A stretch of DNA of 64,000 nucleotides, from the NCBI RefSeq assembly GCF_963678635.1, contig NC_087068.1:51624731-51688730 (forward strand), read 5' to 3'. The position numbers and the translations under genes are program-made. The stretch is from Symsagittifera roscoffensis (lineage: Eukaryota; Xenacoelomorpha; Acoela; Convolutidae). Below, piece after piece: positions 55,334-64,000 of this stretch. Every line of letters begins with the position of its first letter. The first letter of the stretch is position 1. Below the pieces are notes generated by a model. The model did no database searches. It was not told where the DNA came from and worked only from the letters and a program-made list of their open reading frames with translations.

Positions 55334-55412
55334 CCCTGATATTAGACAACAAGTTTAACACCCGGGTCAAAATTTTTGCCATAATTTTCCATATGAGAGG
55401 GTCTGTCTGAAC

Positions 55413-55675
55413 GAGCCCAATTTTTACTATGATTGCTCCCAGAGTTATCGCGGAATAAATGGACCGATTTTTAGGAGCCCAATTTTTAGTATGATTGCTC
55501 CCAGAGTTATCGCGGAATAAATGGACCGATTGTTAGGAGCCCAATTTTTACTATGATTGCTCCCAGTGTTATCGCGGAATAAATGGACCGATTTTTAGGA
55601 GCCCAATTTTTAGTATGATTGCTCCCCGAGTTATCGTGGAATAAATTGACCGGTTTTTAGGAGCCCAATTCTTAG
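55413..55675 (+). repeat. 62-bp tandem repeat, 4.2 copies
   Basis: Units start GAGCCCAATTTTTA at 55413, 55475, 55537, 55599 and 55661. Units 1 and 3 read TTACTATG, units 2 and 4 TTAGTATG, pointing to duplication of a 124-bp dimer. Confidence 0.92.
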
Positions 55676-56630
55676 TGAATTGAGTTCAATCGTCTGCTTT
55701 TATGGCAATTTGGGGACCAAAAAGAGGGACCAAATTTGAAAAAGTTGATTTTTTCAGCCCTAAGTATGAAAAAACGGTGACAAAACCATGCATATGATTG
55801 TCACAGCCACGTCTCGAAGTAATAAGAAAAAAATATAGACTAGAGAGTTTTCCAGTTTATATTTATAAAATGTGGTACCATTTTAAAGCGCCTTCAATCG
55901 CAATTTGGATTCAGAGATGTCTGAATTTTAAAAAATGCGATTTTTTGTGAGAACAACCCCTTTACGGTAGTACGACCCCTTATTGTAATTTTTACTGTTG
56001 TATTATCGGTATTACAAGATGCCATATAGTTGTTAGACTTCAAAATTTTCGCGCGCATCACTTATTTCAATTTCAATATTTGTTTATAATAAGCGCTCTT
56101 GGCTTAAGTAACTAACGGATTAAAAAAGCTTTGACTTAAACTGTTAATTGAGAAAGTTGAAAATTGTCATGTTAAAAACCATACATCAATAACATTTACC
56201 CATCCTTGTGTGGAAAGCTGGACTAACAAACAAGTTCTTTGTACCAACCAACTGGAAAGAAACAAAAGAGACCATCTGTGAAAAAACGGCCAGCAATTTT
56301 CTTTTATTTCAATTAAAATTGGACCATATTGGCCGGTTTTTTGTTGCTTTTTGGTACTCAAAATTGGACAAAATTGGGATAAAAAGATAGTGACAGGGCC
56401 TATCGTTTATCAGGGCAAAGCCCTGAATTATCCGAACGCCCCCTCAAATCATATCAAAGAAATTTTGGGAACAAAAAATATTGAAAAACTATAAATTTTG
56501 GACAATATCAAAAATCGAGTGTAAAAATTAGAGTGGTAGGAAATTAATACGACCGATTAACTAGCCTTAATTCAGTTTGGAACGAGTTTGTTGTGCATAA
56601 TTACTCGCCACTCATAAATATGGCGGTATA
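55676..56630. other. Noncoding spacer with a shared hairpin
   Basis: Contains CAGGGC-AAA-GCCCTG (56411-56425) in a context that is the reverse complement of 8,907-8,948. The ORFs at 56.17-56.39 kb are unsupported. Confidence 0.5.
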
Positions 56631-57787
56631 TCGACTAGCATAAAGCTCGACTAGCATAGAAATCGAAATAGAAATTAAAATTAAAATTAGCATAGAAATT
56701 AAAATTGAAAAATCTATCGACTAGCATAAAAATCCAAACTGAAAATTCAAACAAGTACCTTGCTCTCGCAAGTGAAAGAAATACCGGCAAAACTTTTTTG
56801 ACCAATATATGGATCAACCTTACAATTCCAGGATACCTTTAACTATATTACCCCCACTCGGGTACCTAGTAACGAATATCCCCTAAGAAGAACTAAGTCG
56901 ACTGTTAAGCATATGATAGTTTTAAACCTAGTAACGAATCTCCCCCTTGGGGAGATTCGTTACTAGGGGGGATAAAGTTAGAAAGCTCCCAATTCAATAA
57001 CCCCCCTCCCCCCTAAGTGACCTACCGTTCAATATCCTCTTTAGCCAAGTTAAAATTTTAAAAATTATTTCTATATAAAATATGGAATCTATTTAACTAT
57101 TCTACCCTATTGCAATAGAGGAAGAAATAGTTAACAAGGTATAAAATTTGTATATGCTTAACTGTTCCATTCTTTCTTTATAGGGGGGATTCATTACAAG
57201 GTTCCATAGGGGAAAATAGTTAACAAGATCCAAAATATGTATTTTGAACGAACTCACTAATTAAATTTGACCATGTTAAAATACTCCTCTCCCCCCAGCA
57301 AGCCTTTTAGGGTGGAGGATCTTAACTTAGTCTATTTTGGGAAGGGGGAGGGTCGAGGGCGGATCGATTGATTTTGTTTAATCCGCCCCTATAAAGAAGT
57401 GCCTTAAATTAGCACTAGAGCTTTCTTTTGAGAATTCAAACTCAACAATTCGATCGACTTAACAATCTCCCACCTCTTTCTCGAGGGGGAATTGTTGGGG
57501 TGGGAGGGGGGGGGTGGTTGAGGGGAAACTGTAACTGTTGGGTGTGGGGTCGTATGATAGGGGGATGGGCGTATGATTGATAAGTTGATCCATTTAATTT
57601 GCTAGTTGATTGCTTAGTTTCTCATTAGCTCATTTTTTTTTCTCAGAAATACAAATTTGTTTTAAGTCGAACGGATTTTGGTTGTTTTTTTTTGTGTTTC
57701 TGAGAAAAAAAAGGTACAAAATTTATGCTTGTCGATACTTTTTCATGTTTTCAAACTTTTATGCTACTCGAGCTTTATGCTAGTCGA
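56631..57787. mobile_element. Inverted-repeat element with TCGACTAGCATAAAGC ends
   Basis: The left end TCGACTAGCATAAAGCTCGA is the inverse of the right end around 57,768-57,787. CGACTAGCATA recurs inside the left arm and its inverse in the right arm. The centre is C/G-rich with 'CCTAGTAACGAATCTCCCC' units and G-runs. The word GCGGT lies at 56623-56627 and right after the element, but not flush on the left, so a target duplication is unproven. No ORF. Confidence 0.65.
56927..56967. repeat. Perfect 19-bp hairpin
   Basis: CCTAGTAACGAATCTCCCC and its exact complement are separated by three bases. Related units (CCTAGTAACGAATATCCCC at 56,864; GGGGATTCATTAC at about 57,184) show it is part of a dispersed minisatellite. 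Confidence 0.9.
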
Positions 57788-58468
57788 GCGGTCATCCATA
57801 ACTATTTGTGTAACTCTTCCAGCATTGTGAACAAAAACATCAAAGCACTCAAAAATTAGTCCGGAACATGGACAAAAAATGACAATTTTCAAGGTTTTTG
57901 CGATAAATGATCAGAGGTAAAAGTATTTTTACATTTGATTTCAAGGCAAAAATATCTTCAATGGCATTCAAAAGTTTTTTGTTAAAACTATGCTTTCGAT
58001 CGTCGAAAATTCATTGAATAAAAAATCGTCCCGATCATAAAATTTCCGTTTTTAAGGAAAACATGAGGAGTTTGATCAGTGTTTGCATAGACTATTGATA
58101 TTACAGTAACGAACATCAATTGCTTTTTTTCGTAACATGATGCAAAATCAAAAAGCTATAATTTGTAACAGGCGAATTTTGTAATAGACGAAAACGACTA
58201 ATTACGAATAATCGGAAAAATAGCTTGAGCAGCAATCACTGAATCGCGCACTTTTCTTTGGCTCTCTCGAATGTAGGAGCAGCGGAGCGAGCGGTCGCTA
58301 TCTGCCAAAAGCTTAATATTTTCGCTTGCTACAAAAAATTTGTAATTATAATAAGTTTTATCTTGTTACGGATTGTCGCAACAAGAATTTTGCCTTTTGA
58401 GATTTTTTTTTCACATAACTGATGACCTTCTTGTTTATTTTTAGTTGTTACCATTATTATGAACATTA
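57788..58468. other. Noncoding spacer
   Basis: No supported gene or repeat seen. Confidence 0.45.
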
Positions 58469-59460
58469 CCCGGGTTGATGCTCTTAAAAGAAAAATGATT
58501 ATCATACACTTTCATATATGGCGACTATAGAAAAAAATGCTTATCATACAATGTTCATACAAAACTTAAAAACTATATTAAACAATTTTAGAGAAACACA
58601 TCTGTTCTATTTCCATCTTTTGAATCTTTCTGCTCAATAAAAATATGATTTTAATTTTGGTAAAAAATTGTTTTTCATAATATTTTCATAAATGAAAGTT
58701 GTATGATAAGCATTTCAAATATGAGAGTGGCATGATATGCATTTTTTCAGAAGGAAAATCATAAATTTGAGCTAAAAAAGTTTTAACCCTTTTTTGGTTT
58801 CAAATTTGCTTTTGTGCTCAAATACAAAATTGTAGTCTTTGACTTAACTAATAAAATTAAATAATTAAATAAAATTTGACTTTTTGAGATTGTGACGTAG
58901 TCCAGGGTGAGTTTTTCACCCAAAAAGTCCAAAAATCACAAAAAAATGTTTTTGTTTTGTTCTACAATTATTATTTTTTTATTTCATTTGCTAAGACAAA
59001 AATTAACTTGTAAAAAAAGCAGGCATTTTTCTCAACTACCAAAATTTTCAATTTAAAAATTATCTAACCATATACAAAAAGTTACTTTTTTGGTATATAA
59101 TTCCATGTGAAAATGTAAACAATTAACGTAGGTGGCAGTAATGACCAAGAGCAGTTTATCTGCGTGGTAACTGCCAGTTACATTCTAGGTTTTCTTATGA
59201 CAAAAAGTCCAGAGTTAGTGTTTTGGATGAAACACAAAATTTCAAGACATTTTTTTTAGTATTTTAATTTATGGAAAAAATGCTTATCAAGCAATTTCAT
59301 AGTATGGAAAAAATGCCTCTCATAATATTTATTTCATAGTATGGAAAAAATGCTTGTCATGCTAATTTATCATTTTGTCTATGAATTAGTATGAAATAGT
59401 ATGATGAGCCTTTCTTTCATAATATGAAATATTATGATAAGCATTTTTTGTCAACCTGGG
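58469..59460. mobile_element. CCCGGG-ended element with TATCATAC oligomers
   Basis: The left end CCCGGGTTGATG and right end TGTCAACCTGGG are inverted. Including flanks, ATTACCCGGGTTGA mirrors TCAACCTGGGTAAT, and AAC lies outside both, a possible 3-bp duplication. The interior has many 'GAAAAAATGCTTATCATAC' words and complements. Ends are related to the element at 53,974 but the body oligomer differs (TTATCAT versus TAGTCAT). Confidence 0.78.
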
Positions 59461-60554
59461 TAATAACAAAACTTTAAGCTTAAGACTTTGACTTTTGAGG
59501 AAAAAACATAAACTGAACGATTCAAATTCAAGCGAATCATATTTCTCAGAAATACAAAAGGAAAATTATGTGCAGCGTAGTCTTGAAGTCCCATCAATAC
59601 GGTTGTCGTCTTAACAGCTGTGGTAATTGTTCAGGAAATTCAGGACTGGGTTGAGTGATATATCATAACAAAGCCCGTTCAGTCGAGGTTCGAACCATTT
59701 TAAAATTTTTCCAAAAAGTTTTCTCAGTGTCGAGAAAAACCAGTCGGAAGTTTTTGATTTTTTTTCTCAATTCGAGCGAACAAAGGCTTACAACAGCCAA
59801 TTTATGCCTAATATAAGACCCTAAAACTTAATTTTAAGCAAATAAATTTAGTTTTAGAGATAGAGATTTTTCAGCTTCATTTTGGGAACTGAAAATTTCA
59901 AAAAATTCAAAAAAATTTCTGCATGAAATTTCTGCTGAAAACTTAAAAAAATTTCAAAAAAGTTTCTGCAAAAGTTTTTTCTAAACGTTTTTTTTAAATT
60001 TGTCTAGTCATTTTTCCACAAAAGCTTTTAAGCAATTTGCCTATTTTACTATGACTGTTAAATGTGCCTAAATTATACTTTTACGTGAGATCCTTTTATC
60101 ACACCAAGCAGAAAAAAAAACTTTCTAAACCGTAGTTTTCTAAAAACTATGGTCGGAACGTTTTGTGCTACTTGCACAGTAACCGACTATCCTTTTTGGA
60201 TCATAATTTTGACGTTTTTATTCATCTATCTACCCATTAAACAAAAAATAAATACAATATCATTTTCTTCTAAAAATTCGGGACGGGCTGGTTAATTTTG
60301 AATTTAGTGTTTAGTGTCAACTCAAAACTACGTATGAAATTTTAAATAGATCTTTGAAAAAAAAATGAATGAGTTTATAAAACAATTTTCTAGTTATTTT
60401 ATAATTTAAACAGCAAAAAGATAAACACTTGAAATATTTTGAAAATTTCGAAAAATGAAAAATTTTGAGTTAGTATATAAAGGGATGATAAAGAAGACCA
60501 ATTTTGAAAGTGGACGTGAAAATTCACCAAGTGGGACACACTCATTTCACGAAC
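59461..60554. other. Noncoding spacer up to the gap
   Basis: AT-rich with TTTCAAAAA-type simple sequence; no gene seen. Confidence 0.45.
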
Positions 60555-60754
60555 NNNNNNNNNNNNNNNNNNNNNNNNNNNNNNNNNNNNNNNNNNNNNN
60601 NNNNNNNNNNNNNNNNNNNNNNNNNNNNNNNNNNNNNNNNNNNNNNNNNNNNNNNNNNNNNNNNNNNNNNNNNNNNNNNNNNNNNNNNNNNNNNNNNNNN
60701 NNNNNNNNNNNNNNNNNNNNNNNNNNNNNNNNNNNNNNNNNNNNNNNNNNNNNN
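60555..60754. other. Assembly gap (200 N)
   Basis: Exactly 200 undetermined bases. Open frames crossing it are meaningless; the true gap size is unknown. Confidence 0.99.
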
Positions 60755-60999
60755 CCTTACCTTAACCAAAAAAAAAGATTTTGACACGAAGCCTGACACT
60801 CAAAAAATAAAAAGAGCTTAACAATTGAATGGCTGGATCTGATTGCTAAGATGATTGAACTTTTCTTCTGAAAATTGATTTAATCCATTGTTAGATAGAT
60901 AATTTTCCTGGGAAGTTTTAATGATTTTAGCTAATGTTGTTGACACGCTAAAATTTTTAACACTAAAGGTGTTGAAACACGACTGCATACAGTATCAAA

Positions 61000-61199
61000 C
61001 ATTACGAGGCCAAACTGTGCACTGGATAGGCGCATAATTTTGTGTCTGTATGTTCCTGGATTCCAGAGAAACCTTTAAACAAGTCGAAATTTTGTAGGAA
61101 CGATTGAAGAAAATGAAAGAAGAAAAAAAGAACGAATTGAGCATCCTTGTGACCAAAACCGCTTGCATTTCCCAAAAAGCACAGTTTGGCCTCGTAATC
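61000..61199. repeat. 200-bp fold-back element with 20-bp perfect ends
   Basis: ATTACGAGGCCAAACTGTGC at 61000-61019 is exactly inverted at 61180-61199. The same end, with further inner similarity, occurs at 35,445-35,465. CAAA borders both sides approximately. It has no coding capacity of its own. Confidence 0.75.
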
Positions 61200-61751
61200 A
61201 AAAGCTTTCAAATCAATTTTAAAAGGATCAATTGAGCAACCCTCCCCGACCCCCCTTCATCCCAAAAAAACGACCAAGCACTATGGTTGATAATTTCAAA
61301 CCCAAACAGGTCGTTAAATATTGCGCACTTAATAGGACAACTAAAGTTTTTTATATAAGTGCCGAGAAACTTTTTGGAAAACGTTCAACACGTTTCAGTT
61401 TTTTTTCAGACTTTTTGCTTCGAGGCACTCAATGCCTTGAGAAAAGCAATTTTTTAGGGTCAGTGTTCTGACCTCTAGTCATGTCAAAAAACCTATTGCA
61501 TACCAATTGTGTATGCAATTGTACATTTCTATTCATTCATAATAGGAAAAAAAGTATTTATGCTTAAAAGATGTATAGATAAATGTTTGTTATTTGTGCA
61601 AAGGTGTGGGGAAGATTTGTAGTAGTTTTTCTCGCTCTCAATTACTCCTCTACCTCAGTGTCTTTTTTTCTCTCCCTCACCCCCTTTTAAAAAATTTTAG
61701 CGTCCACAATTGTTTTCTACATCATCATTCATAAGAAAAAAGTAATAATCA
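61200..61751. other. Noncoding spacer
   Basis: No supported gene; a pyrimidine-rich tract at 61,630-61,690. Confidence 0.45.
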
Positions 61752-61850
61752 CCTCAGTTGCAGGCACACATCAGTTGCAGGCACCCCCTCAGCAGCAGGG
61801 ACCCCCTCAGTTGCATGCCATCATCAGGGCCATTTCAGGGCATCATCAGT
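61752..61850 (+). repeat. Short minisatellite (CTCAGTTGCAGGCACCCC)
   Basis: About four variable units of 18-22 bp (CTCAGTTGCAGGCA, ATCAGTTGCAGGCACCCC, CTCAGCAGCAGGGACCCC, CTCAGTTGCATGCC), then CATCAG repeats. Confidence 0.75.
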
Positions 61851-63320
61851 CTGGACCAACAGGACTTCTTCCAAGCTGATCGAGAAATTCCCCCAGCTTC
61901 TCTCAAGACTAGGGCCAGATCCAATTCTTTTAAAACATTTTTTAGCCTTATAGTCAGACTATTATTCAAAAAACTCAAATGTCGTCAACAAAACCCACAT
62001 TGTCCTAAAATTTTAAACAATTGTGTTGAACTTTTTTGTGCAAGTATTCTTAGCAAAAGTTTTTAAAAATATACAACCTCAGATGTTAATTAATAATGTT
62101 TAATTGGTCATTTTATTGTTAGTCCTCGGGGTACTAGGGTAGAGTCTAACCCAAAAAAAGTTTCCGCCTATAAAAAAACATACTGATAGCCAAGACCCGT
62201 TACCCAAAATTTTCTAGCCCAAAACTTTCTGCTTCGAATTTTCAAAAGCCAAATTTTTGCCAGAATGTTTTTACAAACCTACAACTAAAAGGGTTTTACT
62301 GACCACATCTACGAAAAAAAAAATCAGAAAACTTTGAAAATTTCAAAATTTTCCAATTCATTCGAACTACAAGAAAAAAACTCTGTTCTCTGTTTTTTCT
62401 TCCGGTATCAGATCAAAACACAATTATGCTCAAATTCGACTGGTATTTTTATACATGAGGAGGTAAAAAATTGCAGGTGAAAATTGGTCAAATTTGAGTA
62501 AAACAGATTTGTTTGATAAATTTTTCACAAATAAGGTAGTGTTTCAAAGCAAAACAGAAGTATGGAAAAGAAACTGATTTGACGATTTCTAATAAAGAAA
62601 ACAAATGTGTTTTCGACTTCAACGCTAGTTGATTGAAAAAGGAATGGAGCAAAAATAAGTCTTGATTTTATTGAATTTTCAAAATATCAAAAAAGGGGTT
62701 GTTTATTTGATTTCATATCACCGAGATGTAGGCATCAGCAAGTGTCTTCCCGCAATTGCAAACATGAGCAGAATGTTTTCAAATTTTTTGAACGATCTAG
62801 TCCACCAAACATTACAAAATCTATTTGGAGTCTGCAAGCGTTAAATATTTTCCGAATTATAATTTGAGTATTTTTGGTAAAAGTTTTACACTTTTTCACG
62901 TTTGCGATAAAATGTTCTTCCTGTCAAAAGTTTGAACATCAACTCTGTTTTTCCGGATCTTGAAGTTCTTGAGACTGCCATAAACAGTCCTGTCGATGTC
63001 ATTGTATCAGAATTTTTTTCATATCTTTGGCTTTGGTAGCATATATCCAACTTAAGCAGACAATATTGAAAAATAAACTGTCGTTTCGTCACAGCTTAGT
63101 TGCGTCCAAGAAGGTTTATAGATACAAAAAGTTGGTAACTTTAACAATAAAGTCGTTTGAGACATAAAAATAACTTCTGGTCTGGGGACAGAAGCATCAT
63201 TTCTAAGTTTCCAATTTTTTCGGTTCGGTGTTATTTAAAAATTGAAACAAAATTTGTAACTCTATTCGCATCAGGCTCATCAACTGCTTATTTAGTCAAT
63301 TTCAGATTTTTCGTTTGATT
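61851..63320. other. Noncoding spacer
   Basis: No convincing gene on either strand; ORFs of 60-70 codons here have no distinguishing features. Confidence 0.45.
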
Positions 63321-63325
63321 TTTTT

Positions 63326-63402
63326 TTCTCTCTCGCTCTCTCTCTCTCTCTCTCTCGTTTTCTCTCATCTCTCTATCTACCTATCTATCTATCTACCTCT
63401 CT
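63326..63402 (+). repeat. (CT)n and (CTAT)n microsatellite
   Basis: A CT run from about 63,328 to 63,356 is followed by CTAT/CTAC tetranucleotides to about 63,400. Confidence 0.92.
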
Positions 63403-63420
63403 GCACACATTAAGCAACAG

Positions 63421-63470
63421 CGTGTCGTTGTTGCTGTTGCAGTGGCTGCACTGGCTGCAATAGCTGCCTT
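63421..63470 (+). repeat. GTTGCTG/GGCTGCA trinucleotide-like repeat
   Basis: Imperfect units of GTTGTTGCTGTTGC and GTGGCTGCACTGGCTGCAA. The rest of the window (to 64,000) is noncoding, with a duplicated 'GACCTCGGCAA...TTCTGGTC' segment at about 63,912-63,975. Confidence 0.7.
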
Positions 63471-64000
63471 CTCAAACACCTTCTTCACAACCTCATCTGA
63501 TTCTTATAGGGGCAGATAAAATATATGTTGTTGTCAAAATTATGAGTATTGAAAATAATCTGTGTAATCATTACTTATTTCATTGACAGTTTCATACATT
63601 TCAACTACATAACTGACTGGGACATTTTCTATCGTATTTTTGCATGAAATACGATTTTACCTACAAAGTTTTTCTTACTAACTTCTGAACTTCCTCAGGT
63701 AGGTCATTGCTGCTGAGATCCATTTGCACTCCGGGGTTACATGTCGGCACTGAGACTAGCCCGGCAAATTAAACTCCTCGTTTGCTGGTTAACATTTTGA
63801 ATATTCCCGTAAAAAGATATCAGATGAACTGATCAATCATCGGGAAAAATCATCTTAAATTAAACATTTCTTCTCCTGAAAGTGTATTTTGTTCTTTCTG
63901 CTGAATCATTTGACCTCGGCAACCCTTTCGTTCTGGTCCTCGCCAATCGTTTGACCTCGGCAATCATTCTGGTCAAAAGTATTTTGATACCACTCTCGTG

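Noticed and set aside
60455-60821. Open frames spanning the N block
   Set aside because: Open only because undetermined bases are not stops.
60995-61211. Coding similarity between minus-strand frames at 61.2 kb and 35.46 kb (EAKLCFL / EAKVCIL), first read as piggyBac-like transposase
   Set aside because: The shared stretch is the inverted end of a 200-bp fold-back element; the peptide match follows from that DNA repeat, not from a conserved protein.
61752-61850. Possible CRISPR-like array
   Set aside because: Units are short, variable and adjacent without spacers in eukaryotic DNA; an ordinary minisatellite.

Overview
The window is AT-rich animal DNA. It has introns, long low-complexity spacers, many fold-back repeats, two Ty3/Gypsy elements, one BEL/Pao element and a dermatopontin-like gene. 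Dermatopontins are metazoan, and the two retroelement types plus a tRNA-Arg(TCG)-like gene fit an invertebrate. The species cannot be fixed from sequence alone. No operon, phage, CRISPR array or other prokaryotic signature was seen.

Layout. 1-13.7 kb: noncoding DNA with fold-back repeats and a G-rich minisatellite, exons of a dermatopontin-like gene (4.1-4.6 kb), a decayed minus-strand coding region (6.4-8.2 kb) and a pair of direct repeats (8.4 and 9.5 kb). 13.7-18.3 kb: a diverged tandem repeat of about 1.8 kb, plus a tRNA-derived SINE-like head. 18.3-29.4 kb: sparse DNA with several plausible but unrecognised exons and a 406-bp-offset repeat. 29,425-35,270: a degenerate Gypsy element with 4-bp target duplications. 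36.4-37.3 kb: a CCCGGG-ended element made of short self-complementary oligomers, enclosing a C-rich block and a tRNA-Arg(TCG)-like sequence. 37,662-47,366: an apparently full-length and very young BEL/Pao element (LTRs differ at one base, 5-bp target duplication). 47.9-55.3 kb: two probable host exons flanking a second, badly decayed Gypsy element whose 3' LTR is split by another CCCGGG element. 55.4-64 kb: tandem repeats, further inverted-repeat elements, a 200-base assembly gap and microsatellites.

The BEL element is the most interesting object. Each LTR carries well-matched Pol III A and B boxes of a class II tRNA just downstream of a TATA box. Its 2.1-kb leader holds duplicated segments and an extra 214-aa ORF. 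Its 2,226-aa Gag-Pol ORF ends inside the 3' LTR, where the stop codon is directly followed by AATAAA. The second theme is a set of roughly 0.9-1 kb CCCGGG-ended elements with unrelated but equally repetitive interiors.

Limits: no search, folding or splice prediction could be run. Exon boundaries and family assignments come from reading the sequence.
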